A stretch of DNA of 39,541 bases from Pseudomonadota bacterium (GCA_021847835.1 JAJZPR010000023.1:1-39541), one strand, 5' to 3'; positions 8,501 through 17,112 are shown, counted from the first letter of the stretch. Notes: generated by a model not told the origin, from the letters alone. Program-made: numbers and translations.

Positions 8501-10579
8501 CGTTTCCGCGTTATCCGGGGCGACTCGCCCCGGCCTCATTGAAGCGCCGAAATATCCGGGGTCAGCCAGTCCCTGATCTCGTTATCCGGGGCGACTCGCC
8601 CCGGCCTCATTGAAGCGGCCTGCTCGATGGAATAGCCGCGCGACAGCAGGTTGTTATCCGGGGCGACTCGCCCCGGCCTCATTGAAGCGCTTCGATCCGC
8701 CCCCAGAAAATCTTCCAGCCAGTGGTTATCCGGGGCGACTCGCCCCGGCCTCATTGAAGCCGCGGTGGCGGTGGTTCCGGTTGCCATGGCGTTCCTGTTA
8801 TCCGGGGCGACTCGCCCCGGCCTCATTGAAGCTCGCATACTGAATACGGCAAATGGAAACAAGAAGCGTTATCCGGGGCGACTCGCCCCGGCCTCATTGA
8901 AGCTCGAGGGCACCCAGACCGTACATCTCAAGCTGCGGAGTTATCCGGGGCGACTCGCCCCGGCCTCATTGAAGCATCGTGTCGATCTGTCTGATAACAG
9001 TGCGGCGTTCTTGTTATCCGGGGCGACTCGCCCCGGCCTCATTGAAGCAACCCCGACAACATCGAGCAGGCGCTCGACAAGGAGAGTTATCCGGGGCGAC
9101 TCGCCCCGGCCTCATTGAAGCGCTGTTGTCAGCCCCTGTTATTGCCTTCACTCTGCTTGTTATCCGGGGCGACTCGCCCCGGCCTCATTGAAGCACGCCT
9201 TCACCATAGGCTTGCGGGTGTTCATCAAAGGTTATCCGGGGCGACTCGCCCCGGCCTCATTGAAGCCCGATCACCTGCCGCTCATGGTGCCCCGGTTGAT
9301 GCGTTATCCGGGGCGACTCGCCCCGGCCTCATTGAAGCCATGAATGATGCCGACATCACCCTGGTCGATGTCGGGGTTATCCGGGGCGACTCGCCCCGGC
9401 CTCATTGAAGCGAGCGATCCATGCCGGAAGTATGCCCGTCCAGCAATGTTATCCGGGGCGACTCGCCCCGGCCTCATTGAAGCCAATGGTGCAGGCTCCC
9501 CCACCAGGCTCACACGGATAGTTATCCGGGGCGACTCGCCCCGGCCTCATTGAAGCTCGCGGAACGTTTCAAACACATCATTTTCCCCGTCGGTTGTTAT
9601 CCGGGGCGACTCGCCCCGGCCTCATTGAAGCGAACGCTAGGGCCGACCGATCCATGGCCTGGTCGTAAGGTTATCCGGGGCGACTCGCCCCGGCCTCATT
9701 GAAGCGCGCTCCAGAACACCCGACAGATACAGGCGAACGTCTGTTATCCGGGGCGACTCGCCCCGGCCTCATTGAAGCTTGACGACGCCAATCTGATTCC
9801 GGCTGACTACATGCGGTTATCCGGGGCGACTCGCCCCGGCCTCATTGAAGCGCGCCGACTGCAAAGCCGTCCTTGTCCAGGCCAAAGCGGTTATCCGGGG
9901 CGACTCGCCCCGGCCTCATTGAAGCGTGAGGTTGGACGGCACCTGGTTGGAGACGCCTGCGCGGGTTATCCGGGGCGACTCGCCCCGGCCTCATTGAAGC
10001 GAGGACTGCGTGGCCGCGTACCAGATGATGCCGGCGGTTATCCGGGGCGACTCGCCCCGGCCTCATTGAAGCGTGCCGCTGGTGTCGTAGCGCAGGATGT
10101 CGCATGCGAGTTATCCGGGGCGACTCGCCCCGGCCTCATTGAAGCAAGTACAAGAACAGCGGCGCCGACGCGGTGACCCAGGTTATCCGGGGCGACTCGC
10201 CCCGGCCTCATTGAAGCAACGAAATGGCGAAATGCCGGATTGTCTTTTTTCTTGTTATCCGGGGCGACTCGCCCCGGCCTCATTGAAGCAGCGTCCCACA
10301 ATTCGTCGTATGGTTTGCCACTTACGTTATCCGGGGCGACTCGCCCCGGCCTCATTGAAGCCCCTATGCCAGGCCCAGCCAGTACCCTTACCCGGTGGGT
10401 TATCCGGGGCGACTCGCCCCGGCCTCATTGAAGCTATGCCGCCGCGCATGCCCGCTCTATTTCGGCGCACTTGTTATCCGGGGCGACTCGCCCCGGCCTC
10501 ATTGAAGCGATGAGTGGGAAGAAACGCAAGGATTTCCTTCTGGGTTATCCGGGGCGACTCGCCCCGGCCTCATTGAAGC
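5541..10579 (+). CRISPR. Type I-G CRISPR array, 70 repeats and 69 spacers
   Basis: A 36-bp repeat begins GTTATCCGGGGCGACTCG and ends CCCCGGCCTCATTGAAGC. By eye all 70 copies are identical, including the last (10544-10579). Repeat starts are 71-75 bp apart, so spacers are 35-39 bp; no duplicated spacer was noticed. Inside each repeat CCGGGGC and GCCCCGG form a 7-bp stem around GACTC, the substrate for Cas6-type cleavage; cutting after it would leave the 8-nt handle ATTGAAGC on each crRNA. Orientation follows from this and from cas2 and the leader on the left, so the newest spacers should be at the left end. Open frames in the array (PGRLAPASLK and similar) are translation of the repeat and not genes. 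Confidence 0.99.
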
Positions 10580-10608
10580 CACAACGGCTGCCAGTTGAGC
10601 ATAAGGGC

Positions 10609-10638
10609 TTGTTTGGAAGGTCATCTACGGCATATACT
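10609..10638 (+). promoter_or_regulatory. Promoter of the ParDE-type pair
   Basis: TTGTTT (10609-10614), 18 bp, TATACT (10633-10638). It starts only 30 bp beyond the last CRISPR repeat and runs directly into the palindromic operator and the antitoxin gene. Confidence 0.6.
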
Positions 10639-10657
10639 GAATCGCATATGCGATGCA
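10638..10657. promoter_or_regulatory. Palindromic operator before the antitoxin gene
   Basis: ATCGCATATGCGAT (10641-10654) is a perfect 14-bp palindrome; with one mismatched pair it extends to TG...CA, 20 bp. It sits just after the -10 box and before the AGGAG ribosome site, the usual place for autorepression by a ribbon-helix-helix antitoxin. Confidence 0.7.
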
Positions 10658-10669
10658 TTAGGAGTTGAG

Positions 10670-10951
10670 ATGAAGAACGCCACCTTGCCCCCCTTGCGGG
10701 TAGACAGCGAACTACGGGCTGCTGCCGAGTCGGTATTGCGGGAAGGGGAAACTTTGTCCGGTTTCGTCTTGGAGGCGGTGCGTCTGAACATCGAGCGCCG
10801 CGAAGCGCAGCGGGAATTCATCGCCCGGGGCCTGGCCGCGCGTGAAGAAGCGAAAAGAACCGGGCAATACGTTTCCTCTGCCGAAATGCTCAAGCGACTG
10901 GACAAGTCGCTGGCAAAAGCCCGAGCCAAGCATGGGGCCGGCAGCCGTTGA
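10670..10951 (+). CDS. ParD-like ribbon-helix-helix antitoxin
   Basis: 93 residues from the ATG at 10670, preceded by TAGGAGTTGAG. PPLRVDSELRAAAESVLREG followed by ETLSGFVLEAVRLNIERRE gives the strand-helix-helix pattern of ParD/CopG-type regulators; the Glu/Arg/Ala-rich rest ending SLAKARAKHGAGSR is a plausible toxin-binding tail. The frame stays open upstream into the last repeat, but that longer start would remove the promoter and operator from the non-coding region. The stop overlaps the toxin's TTG start. Expected to bind the toxin and repress the operon. Confidence 0.85.
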   Translation: MKNATLPPLRVDSELRAAAESVLREGETLSGFVLEAVRLNIERREAQREFIARGLAAREEAKRTGQYVSSAEMLKRLDKSLAKARAKHGAGSR

Positions 10952-11247
10952 GCTTCCGGGTCCGTTTTGCGCCTTCGGCGGCGGAAGACCTGCAACGATT
11001 GTTTGATTACCTGGCCGAGCAGGATCTGAATGCGGCTGAACGCGCAAGAGAGGCTATCGGGCTGTCAATCGAGATTCTGCAGGCCTTTCCGTTCAGTTGC
11101 CGCAAGGCCACGCCGGAAAATCCGTTCCTGCGCGAATTGATCATCGACTTTGGCAATTCAGGCTATGTCGCATTGTTCGAGGTGGAAAATGCCAAGACAG
11201 TCACCGTATTGGCAGTACGGCATCAGCGTGAGGACGATTACCACTGA
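10948..11247 (+). CDS. ParE/RelE-superfamily toxin
   Basis: 99 residues. FAPSAAEDLQRLFDYLAEQD, LRELIIDFGNSGYVALFEVE and VTVLAVRHQREDDYH follow the ParE/RelE fold from the first helices to the last strand (AVRHQRED). ParE members poison gyrase; RelE relatives cut mRNA; sequence alone does not settle which. The start is a TTG at 10948 overlapping the antitoxin stop (TTGA), which would keep toxin synthesis low and coupled. Confidence 0.88.
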   Translation: MSFRVRFAPSAAEDLQRLFDYLAEQDLNAAERAREAIGLSIEILQAFPFSCRKATPENPFLRELIIDFGNSGYVALFEVENAKTVTVLAVRHQREDDYH

Positions 11248-11300
11248 ACAAAACGAATCGTGTCCGAACCCGCCTTTGCACTCCGCGGGGCCGGCATGAC

Positions 11301-11393
11301 TCAAATTGTAATGACAGCCTTGCCGTATTCGGCGCGTTCCTCGGGCGAGAGCTTCATGGCTTCGGCCTTGATCTGATCAACGGTAAGAGACAT
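11301..11393 (-). pseudogene. Truncated addiction-module protein, 30-codon remnant
   Basis: On the minus strand a strong GGAGG ribosome site precedes an ATG at 11393; the frame reads MSLTVDQIKAEAMKLSPEER and AEYGKAVITI, then stops at 11301. The first 20-odd residues match the start of TIGR02574-type addiction-module proteins (antitoxin-like, usually about 60-80 residues), after which similarity ends. It is probably a decayed copy; a real short peptide cannot be excluded because the ribosome site is good. It lies 53 bp beyond the ParE-type gene, in the opposite direction. Confidence 0.6.
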
Positions 11394-11485
11394 GGCGACC
11401 TCCATTTGAGCCGGCAACAATCCGATGCTCAATCGTACTGCGGGAAGCCAGGAATGAAAGCAATACCCGGCGCAACCAAGTCCTA

Positions 11486-12592
11486 TCAGGCCGCAAACCT
11501 CGCCTTCGCCGCGCCCGAGTCCAGTGCTTTTCTCGCCATGTCCGCGCCTGCTGCAAAACTGTCGGCCTTGTTCAGGCCGTGCAGCATGATGGCGGCGCCC
11601 AGCACCAGGCTGTCGTAGGTCGCGCCTTTCCGGCCATTGAGCGCAGCCAAACCCGCTTCTGCGGCATGGGATGACACCTTGGCCGCATCGAAAGCCTCGA
11701 TGTGGGATTCGAGTTCGCTCCCCTCTTCCATGCCGGGGATGAGCGGCGCGCGCACTTCCTGCTCGATGCCGATGTCCGTGGGCCTGATTTCGACGAGGCG
11801 TTCCTCGCCCTTGTCATGCACCACGTACATGCGCGAGTCCTGGCGCAGCGAGGGAATCACGCCGCCTTCGGTGCCGCGGATGATGAGGGCGTCGTCAAAT
11901 CCGGCATGGCGCGCCAGCAGGGCATACACGCGCGGATAGGGTTTGTGCACGTAGCCGGTGATGAAGTGGGTCTTCTTCGCGCCCTTGACCGGCGCCAGCA
12001 GCACTTCGACCGTGGTCAGCACGGGGCGCTTGACGATGGTGGTGCGCAGGGCCGTGAGATCGTACAGCCTGGGCGCGAAGCGGCTCTGGTCGGCATAGGC
12101 CCAGCCGGCGCCGCTCATGCGCGCGGCGGCTTCGGCCGGGGTGAGGTCGACGTTGATGCCCGCGGCGCGCAGGATCTGCTTGTGGGTGGCGCCGTATTTC
12201 GGCCCCATGCTTTCCACGCCGGTGGCAACCGTGGGCAGGCCGCAGGCGGCCAGCAGCGCGGGCAGGAAGGGCGCGGCGGTGAGGCTGCGGTTGTAGCCGT
12301 CGTAGGGGTCGGCGAGCACGGCGACTTCATCGGCATCGGCAGTGGCGCTTTGCGTCGCTTCCATGATGGCGTCGAGCACGCCGATGTTCTCGTCGTCGGT
12401 CTCGCGCTTCATGCGCAGGGCGATGAAGAATATGCCGGCCTGCACCGGGTCGGCCTGGTTGTCGAGGATGGCGCGCATGGCGTCGCGCGCCTCCTCGCGG
12501 GAAATGTCCTTGGAATATTCCGGCCCGGTGGCGATGCGGGCGATGACCGAACGCATGTGGGCGCGGGGTTCAAGTGCGGTGGCAGTGTTCAT
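11486..12592 (-). CDS. Anthranilate phosphoribosyltransferase-like (TrpD-family) protein
   Basis: 368 residues with the two-domain layout of the glycosyltransferase-3/TrpD fold: a helical N-terminus (SREEARDAMRAILDNQADPV), then a PRPP-domain-like region. The motifs that bind PRPP in true TrpD are altered: where GTGGD and KTxNxST are expected the protein has YDGYNRSLTAAPF (97-109), followed by SMGPKYGATHKQIL. It therefore resembles the TrpD2/YbiB branch more than the tryptophan enzyme, and no trp genes are nearby. It lies 12 nt after the Rieske gene on the same strand, in a cluster with obgE. The substrate is unknown; a simple role in tryptophan synthesis is unlikely. Confidence 0.7.
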   Translation of the reverse strand: MNTATALEPRAHMRSVIARIATGPEYSKDISREEARDAMRAILDNQADPVQAGIFFIALRMKRETDDENIGVLDAIMEATQSATADADEVAVLADPYDGYNRSLTAAPFLPALLAACGLPTVATGVESMGPKYGATHKQILRAAGINVDLTPAEAAARMSGAGWAYADQSRFAPRLYDLTALRTTIVKRPVLTTVEVLLAPVKGAKKTHFITGYVHKPYPRVYALLARHAGFDDALIIRGTEGGVIPSLRQDSRMYVVHDKGEERLVEIRPTDIGIEQEVRAPLIPGMEEGSELESHIEAFDAAKVSSHAAEAGLAALNGRKGATYDSLVLGAAIMLHGLNKADSFAAGADMARKALDSGAAKARFAA

Positions 12593-12604
12593 GAGTTTGC
12601 GGCC

Positions 12605-12943
12605 TTAAAGTTCGAATCCAATGTAAACCTTATCGTTTTCCACCTTCACGGGGAATACCCTGATCGGGCTATCCGCCGGCTCGTCGGTAGGCTCGCCGGT
12701 GCGCAGGGAAAAATGGCTGCCGTGGTAGGAGCACTTGATGCGGTCGCCCTTGATGCAGCCCAGCGACAGCGGCACGTCCTCATGGCTGCAACGGTCGATG
12801 CAGCAGAACACCTCGCCGTTGACCCGCGTCAGGATGAGCGGCTCGCCCTTCAGTTTCAGCTTGTGGATGCCGGATTCCGGGATGTCGGAAAGCTTCGCGG
12901 CTTCGATGTATTCGACAGACACAATTGCTCCTTGCTGGTTCAT
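12605..12943 (-). CDS. Rieske [2Fe-2S] ferredoxin
   Basis: 112 residues. The cluster motif is complete: Cys52-x-His54 (CSHED) and Cys71-x2-His74 (CSYHG), spaced as in small soluble Rieske ferredoxins of the NirD/dioxygenase-ferredoxin type. No signal peptide or membrane anchor is visible, so it should be a cytoplasmic electron carrier. Its ATG overlaps the obgE stop (ATGA) and the TrpD-like gene follows 12 nt later, suggesting co-translation. The partner oxidoreductase is not evident; the TrpD-like protein is the nearest candidate partner, which is only inference. Confidence 0.9.
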   Translation of the reverse strand: MNQQGAIVSVEYIEAAKLSDIPESGIHKLKLKGEPLILTRVNGEVFCCIDRCSHEDVPLSLGCIKGDRIKCSYHGSHFSLRTGEPTDEPADSPIRVFPVKVENDKVYIGFEL

Positions 12944-14004
12944 TGCGCAGACTCGGCTTCGGGCTCATCCGGGTTCTGGCTGTCCTCCGCCTTCCGGGCC
13001 TCGTCCAGGTGCGCCTGGATGGCGTGCACCAGCGGCTGGCAGCCTTCGCCGTTGATGGCGGAAATCACGAACACCGGACCGCTCCAGCCGTAGTCGCGGA
13101 CGAAGTCTTGCACAAGCTTTTCCCTGTCCTCAACCGGGACAAGGTCGAGCTTGTTCAGCACCAGCCAGCGCGGCTTGCTGTAGAGCGACTCGTCGTATTT
13201 GCGCAGTTCCTCGACGATGGCGCGCGCATCTTTTACGGGATCCGCCCCTTCCCAGTTGGGCGAAATGTCCACCAGGTGCAACAGCAAGCGCGTGCGCGCG
13301 AGATGGCGCAAAAACTGGTGGCCAAGTCCGGCGCCTTCCGCCGCGCCTTCGATGAGGCCGGGAATGTCGGCGATGACGAAGCTCTTGTCCTGCCCTGATC
13401 GCACCACGCCCAGATTGGGATGCAGGGTGGTGAAGGGATAATCCGCCACCTTGGGCTTTGCTGCCGACACCGCGCGGATGAAGGTGGACTTGCCGGCATT
13501 GGGCATGCCCAAAAGACCTACATCCGCCAGCACCTTCAGTTCCATGCGCAATTCGCGTTCCTCGCCCGGCTCACCTTTGGTGAACTGGCGCGGCGCGCGG
13601 TTGACGCTGGACTTGAAATGCACGTTGCCCAGCCCGCCCTTGCCGCCGCGCACCAGCAGGGCGCGGGCGCCGTCGCGGTCGAGGTCGGCGAGCGGCGTGC
13701 CGGATTCAAGGTCGGAAATCACCGTGCCGACCGGCACGCGGATGATCACGTCGTCCGCGCTCTTGCCGTAGCACTGCGAGCCGCGCCCGGGCTCGCCGTT
13801 CTTGGCCTTGAAGATGCGGGTGTAGCGGAATTCGATCAGGGTGTTGATGTTGCGGTCGGCCACGGCGTAAACGCTGCCGCCATGGCCGCCGTCGCCGCCG
13901 TCCGGCCCGCCCTTGGGAATGAACTTCTCGCGCCGGAACGAAGCCGAGCCGTCGCCACCCTTGCCGGCCAGCACGCTGATCTTGGCTTCATCGACGAATT
14001 TCAT
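12940..14004 (-). CDS. obgE: Obg/CgtA GTPase, ribosome assembly
   Basis: 354 residues from [20 protein letters not shown], the invariant Obg start. The glycine-rich Obg domain (1-158) is followed by a GTPase domain with GMPNAGKS (166-173), DIPGLIEGA (213-221) and NKLD (284-287). Obg binds the 50S subunit and links its maturation to GTP and stress signals. The frame is open 31 codons further upstream but runs into a palindromic repeat, so the internal ATG at 14004 is used. The acidic C-terminus ([14 protein letters not shown]) is typical. It lies downstream of rplU-rpmA, separated by a terminator, with the Rieske gene overlapping its end. Confidence 0.97.
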   Translation of the reverse strand: MKFVDEAKISVLAGKGGDGSASFRREKFIPKGGPDGGDGGHGGSVYAVADRNINTLIEFRYTRIFKAKNGEPGRGSQCYGKSADDVIIRVPVGTVISDLESGTPLADLDRDGARALLVRGGKGGLGNVHFKSSVNRAPRQFTKGEPGEERELRMELKVLADVGLLGMPNAGKSTFIRAVSAAKPKVADYPFTTLHPNLGVVRSGQDKSFVIADIPGLIEGAAEGAGLGHQFLRHLARTRLLLHLVDISPNWEGADPVKDARAIVEELRKYDESLYSKPRWLVLNKLDLVPVEDREKLVQDFVRDYGWSGPVFVISAINGEGCQPLVHAIQAHLDEARKAEDSQNPDEPEAESAQ

Positions 14005-14024
14005 GAAAACGCAACCCTTTCCCC

Positions 14025-14081
14025 GTAGGAGCACGCTTGCGTGCGACCAAGCGTTCTGATCGCACGCAAGCGTGCTCCTAC
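14025..14081. repeat. REP-like palindromic element
   Basis: Two perfect 22-nt inverted arms (14025-14046 and 14060-14081), beginning GTAGGAGCACGCTTGCGTGC, surround a 13-nt loop. The GTAGGAGC core matches the REP/BIME-type palindromes dispersed in intergenic regions of many proteobacteria. It lies between the rpmA terminator and obgE and could shield mRNA ends or mark a REP-associated transposase target. Confidence 0.8.
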
Positions 14082-14100
14082 AACATTCAACCCACAAACA

Positions 14101-14128
14101 AAAAAGCCCCGCCTAGGCAGGGCTTTTT
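14101..14128 (-). terminator. Intrinsic terminator after rpmA
   Basis: AAAAAGCCC (14101-14109) and GGGCTTTTT (14120-14128) form a GC-rich stem that ends in a T run on the minus strand, 19 bp downstream of the rpmA stop. It may also end plus-strand transcripts. Confidence 0.85.
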
Positions 14129-14146
14129 GTCAGGGCTACAGCCAGC

Positions 14147-14410
14147 TTAAGCGGCGGCCGGCTCGATGCTGACGGTGCGGCGCTTCAGCGCGCCCTTGAC
14201 CGTGAACTTGACCACGCCGTCCACCTTGGCGAACAGGGTGTGATCCTTGCCCATGCCGACGTTGTCGCCGGGGTGGTATTCGGTGCCGCGCTGACGCACG
14301 ATGATGTTGCCGGCGATCACTTCCTGGCCGCCGTAGCGCTTGACGCCCAGGCGTTTGGATTCCGAGTCGCGGCCGTTGCGTGAGCTGCCGCCTGCTTTTT
14401 TGTGTGCCAT
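14147..14410 (-). CDS. rpmA: 50S ribosomal protein L27
   Basis: 87 residues starting [20 protein letters not shown], the invariant L27 start whose N-terminal tail reaches towards the peptidyl-transferase centre. The rest ([20 protein letters not shown]) is equally typical and the length is normal. AGGAGAG precedes the ATG. It follows rplU by 31 bp in the usual rplU-rpmA operon and is ended by the hairpin at 14101-14128. Confidence 0.98.
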   Translation of the reverse strand: MAHKKAGGSSRNGRDSESKRLGVKRYGGQEVIAGNIIVRQRGTEYHPGDNVGMGKDHTLFAKVDGVVKFTVKGALKRRTVSIEPAAA

Positions 14411-14441
14411 TTTCTAACTCTCCTGCTTAGGCGGAGCCAAA

Positions 14442-14753
14442 TTAAATTGCAATAGTGGAAATCTGCACTTCCGTGTAATGCTGGCGATGACCCTGGGTCT
14501 TGCGGTAATGCTTGCGGCGCTTCATCTTGAAGATGCGCACCTTGTCGCCGCGGCCATGGGACACCACGGTGGCCTTGACCGCCGCGCCGGACAGCACGGG
14601 CGCGCCGACCTTGACGTTGTCGCCGTCGGCAACCATCAGCACCTGGTCGAAGGTGATCTCGGCGCCGACATCGGCTTCCAGCTTCTCTACTTTGAACTTG
14701 TCGCCGGAGGCTACGCGATACTGCTTGCCGCCGGTTTTAATGACCGCATACAT
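14442..14753 (-). CDS. rplU: 50S ribosomal protein L21
   Basis: 103 residues from [20 protein letters not shown], the standard L21 start; a GGAG site lies upstream of the ATG at 14753, so a TTG four codons earlier is rejected. [20 protein letters not shown] near the end is the conserved 23S rRNA-binding block. First gene of rplU-rpmA, driven by the promoter at 14789-14817. Confidence 0.98.
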   Translation of the reverse strand: MYAVIKTGGKQYRVASGDKFKVEKLEADVGAEITFDQVLMVADGDNVKVGAPVLSGAAVKATVVSHGRGDKVRIFKMKRRKHYRKTQGHRQHYTEVQISTIAI

Positions 14754-14788
14754 CGTGGTCTCCAACAGGGTTATTCGGGAAACGCGAA

Positions 14789-14817
14789 ATTCTAGTGAAA
14801 ATCGGGACTTAGGTCAA
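14789..14817 (-). promoter_or_regulatory. Sigma-70 promoter of rplU-rpmA
   Basis: On the minus strand TTGACC (14812-14817), a 17-bp spacer and TAGAAT (14789-14794) are close to consensus, as expected for a strong ribosomal-protein promoter. The intergenic space is shared with divergent ispB. Confidence 0.85.
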
Positions 14818-14865
14818 ATTCTTTTTACCCCGCCCAAGACCGGGGAAAGCCCCCATTCTGTTAAT

Positions 14866-15864
14866 ATGGCGGCCTTTTCCAATCCCGCGCCCGACGTGAG
14901 CTTCGAATCCCTGCAAACCTTCCTTGCCGACGACATGAAAGCGGTGGACGCGGTCATCCGCGCCCGCCTGCATTCCGAGGTGGTGCTGGTGCGCCAGGTG
15001 TCCGAATACATCGTCAACAGCGGCGGCAAGCGCCTGCGGCCGGTGCTGGTCATCCTGTCCTCGGGCTGTTTCGGCTATGAGGGCCGCGCCCACCACGAGC
15101 TGGCCGCCGTGGTCGAGTTCATCCACACCGCCACCCTGCTGCACGACGACGTGGTGGACGAATCCGATCTGCGCCGCGGCAAGCAGACCGCCAACGCCCT
15201 GTTCGGCAATGCCGCCAGCGTGCTGGTGGGCGATTTCCTGTATTCGCGCGCCTTCCAGATGATGGTGTCGGTGAACGACATGCGCGTCATGCGGATCCTG
15301 TCGGACGCCACCAACGTCATCGCCGAGGGTGAAGTGCTGCAGCTCCTGAACTGCCACGACGCCGACATCGACGAGGAAAACTATCTCAAGGTCATCCGCT
15401 ACAAGACCGCCAAGCTGTTCGAGGCGGCGGCGCGCCTGGGCGCGGTCATCGGCGGCGGCACGGCGGAACAGGAAGAAGCCATGGCGCAGTATGGCATGCA
15501 CCTCGGCACCGCTTTCCAGCTGGTGGACGACGTGCTCGACTATTCCGGCAACTCGGAGGAAACCGGCAAGAACATCGGCGACGACCTCGCCGAGGGCAAG
15601 CCCACCCTGCCGCTGCTGTATGCCATGAAGAACGGCACGCCCGAGCAGGCCGCCGCCATCCGCGAGGCCATAGAGTTTGCCGGCCTCGCCCAGCTCGAAA
15701 CCGTGCTCAAGGCCATCCAGGAAACCGGCGCCCTGCAGTACACCCGGGCGCAGGCGCAGCGCGAAATCGCCATTGCCAAGGCGGCGCTCGATACACTGCC
15801 CGATACCAAACACAAATCAGCTTTGATACAATTGGCGGACTTTGCAGTCGACAGAAGTTTCTGA
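14866..15864 (+). CDS. ispB: Octaprenyl diphosphate synthase-type polyprenyl synthase
   Basis: 332 residues. Both aspartate-rich motifs of trans-polyprenyl synthases are present: DDVVD (94-98, in LLHDDVVDES) and DDVLD (221-225), with GGKRLRP (53-59) binding isopentenyl diphosphate. It makes the ubiquinone side chain by adding isopentenyl units to farnesyl diphosphate. Two starts are possible: the ATG at 14866, or the GTG at 14896, which gives a start (VSFESLQTFLADDMKAVD) closer to other IspB proteins. In the second case TTAATAT at 14861-14867 would be part of the promoter. Neither has a clear ribosome site. Location opposite rplU-rpmA is standard in proteobacteria. Confidence 0.95.
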   Translation: MAAFSNPAPDVSFESLQTFLADDMKAVDAVIRARLHSEVVLVRQVSEYIVNSGGKRLRPVLVILSSGCFGYEGRAHHELAAVVEFIHTATLLHDDVVDESDLRRGKQTANALFGNAASVLVGDFLYSRAFQMMVSVNDMRVMRILSDATNVIAEGEVLQLLNCHDADIDEENYLKVIRYKTAKLFEAAARLGAVIGGGTAEQEEAMAQYGMHLGTAFQLVDDVLDYSGNSEETGKNIGDDLAEGKPTLPLLYAMKNGTPEQAAAIREAIEFAGLAQLETVLKAIQETGALQYTRAQAQREIAIAKAALDTLPDTKHKSALIQLADFAVDRSF

Positions 15865-15882
15865 GCGACAAAAATCACACCG

Positions 15883-15959
15883 CGGGGTGTAGCTTAGCCT
15901 GGTAGAGCGCTACGTTCGGGACGTAGAGGCCGGAGGTTCGAATCCTCTCACCCCGACCA
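15883..15959 (+). tRNA. tRNA-Pro (anticodon CGG)
   Basis: A 77-nt cloverleaf with acceptor arms CGGGGTG and CACCCCG, discriminator A and encoded CCA. The anticodon stem CTACG/CGTAG holds the loop TTCGGGA, giving CGG (reads CCG). GGTTCGAATCC marks the T arm. It begins 18 bp after ispB. Confidence 0.97.
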
Positions 15960-16009
15960 CACATTTCAAGAACGGCACGACATTCGCACCACATTCCTGT
16001 AGCGCGCAA

Positions 16010-16816
16010 GTGACCGAACTTTTCACCCCTGACCACGCCATCGATTTCGAACGACGCTTCGGCGGCGTGCGCCGCCTGTACGGCCCCGCCGCGTTCGAGC
16101 GTTTCCAGCAGGCGCACGTGTGCGTCATCGGCATCGGCGGCGTCGGCTCCTGGGTGGCGGAAGCGCTGGCGCGCAGCGCCATCGGCCGGCTCACCCTGAT
16201 CGACCCCGACCACATCGCCGAATCCAACATCAACCGCCAGCTCCATGCCCTCACCGGCGAGGAAGGCAAGGCCAAGGTGCAGGCCATGCGCGAGCGCATC
16301 CGCGCCATCAATCCGCGCTGCAAGGTGAGCGGCGTGGAGGAGTTCCTCGGCGAGGAGAATATCGAAACCCTGATCGGCACCGGCTTCGATTACGTGGTCG
16401 ACGCCATCGACAGCGCGCGCGTCAAGGCCACGCTCATTGCCCATTGCCGGCACAGCAAGATCAGGCTGTTGTGCGTGGGCGGCGCCGGCGGCCAGCGCGA
16501 CCCCGGCCTGGTACGCATCGCCGACCTCGCCCGCACCACGCAGGATCCGCTGCTGTCCAAGGTGCGCACCCGGCTGCGCCGGGACTACGGTTTCCCGCGC
16601 GACGCCAAAAGGAAATTCGGCGTCGACTGCGTGTATTCGCTCGAGCCGCTCACCTACCCCACCGCCGAGGGTGGCGCGTGCTACGAGAAGCCCGAGGACG
16701 CCCACATCCAGGGCCTCAACTGCGCCGGCTTCGGCTCCTCGGTGTGCGTGACTTCCACCTTCGGCATGCTGGCCGCGGCGGCCGTGCTGAACGGGCTGGC
16801 GGCGAATCACGGCTGA
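16010..16816 (+). CDS. tcdA: tRNA threonylcarbamoyladenosine dehydratase
   Basis: 268 residues of the E1/ThiF-like fold. The nucleotide-binding loop GIGGVGSW (41-48), the LIDPDHIAESNINRQLHA block (63-80) and the later VGGAGGQRDPG and FGVDCVYSLEP match TcdA (CsdL/YgdL). The enzyme uses ATP to cyclise t6A at position 37 of ANN-reading tRNAs to ct6A, often with the CsdA-CsdE sulfur system. The start is a GTG at 16010 without a strong ribosome site; DHAIDFERRFGGVRRLYG matches the family start. It follows tRNA-Pro by 50 bp and may share its transcript. Confidence 0.93.
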   Translation: MTELFTPDHAIDFERRFGGVRRLYGPAAFERFQQAHVCVIGIGGVGSWVAEALARSAIGRLTLIDPDHIAESNINRQLHALTGEEGKAKVQAMRERIRAINPRCKVSGVEEFLGEENIETLIGTGFDYVVDAIDSARVKATLIAHCRHSKIRLLCVGGAGGQRDPGLVRIADLARTTQDPLLSKVRTRLRRDYGFPRDAKRKFGVDCVYSLEPLTYPTAEGGACYEKPEDAHIQGLNCAGFGSSVCVTSTFGMLAAAAVLNGLAANHG

Positions 16817-16878
16817 AGCGCTCCTACCGCGCGCAGCGCGGCTTGTGTACCATTGGGTTTTGTTTCAAGGAAAACGCT

Positions 16879-17112
16879 TTGGGCATTTCTAAGCTTCTCA
16901 TTCTCATCGGTCTGGGCCTGGCCGTCTATCTGCTGTTCAAGAATTACCAGCGCAAGCTCGGCCAGCCCGACAATGCGGCGCCTGCCGAACGCGGACCCGA
17001 GGACATGGTGAAATGCGCCCACTGCGGCGTCAACCTGCCGCGCTCGGAAGCCATCTTTACCAGAGGGGAGTTCTTCTGTACGCCGGAACATCAGCGCCTG
17101 GGGCGGAAGTAG
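16879..17112 (+). CDS. Small membrane-anchored CxxC protein (PP0621-like)
   Basis: 77 residues from a TTG at 16879 (MGISKLLILIGLGLAVYLLF), preceded by AAGGA. One transmembrane helix is followed by a short linker and a soluble end MVKCAHCGVNLPRSEAIFTR then GEFFCTPEHQRLG, containing CxxC and a further C/H pair likely to bind zinc. This layout matches the PP0621 family of unknown function, regularly found before pilS in beta- and gammaproteobacteria. Its 3' end overlaps the apparent pilS start. Confidence 0.8.
   Translation: MGISKLLILIGLGLAVYLLFKNYQRKLGQPDNAAPAERGPEDMVKCAHCGVNLPRSEAIFTRGEFFCTPEHQRLGRK

Noticed and set aside
5541-10579. Dozens of open frames with repeated PGRLAPASLK- or SGATRPGLIEA-type peptides, on both strands
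   Set aside because: They are the CRISPR repeat read in various frames; no ribosome sites or conserved protein features.
10595-10669. Longer antitoxin start at 10595
   Set aside because: It would place promoter, operator and ribosome site inside the coding sequence; the ATG at 10670 has AGGAG.
11486-12592. TrpD of tryptophan synthesis
   Set aside because: PRPP and anthranilate motifs are altered and no trp genes are adjacent.
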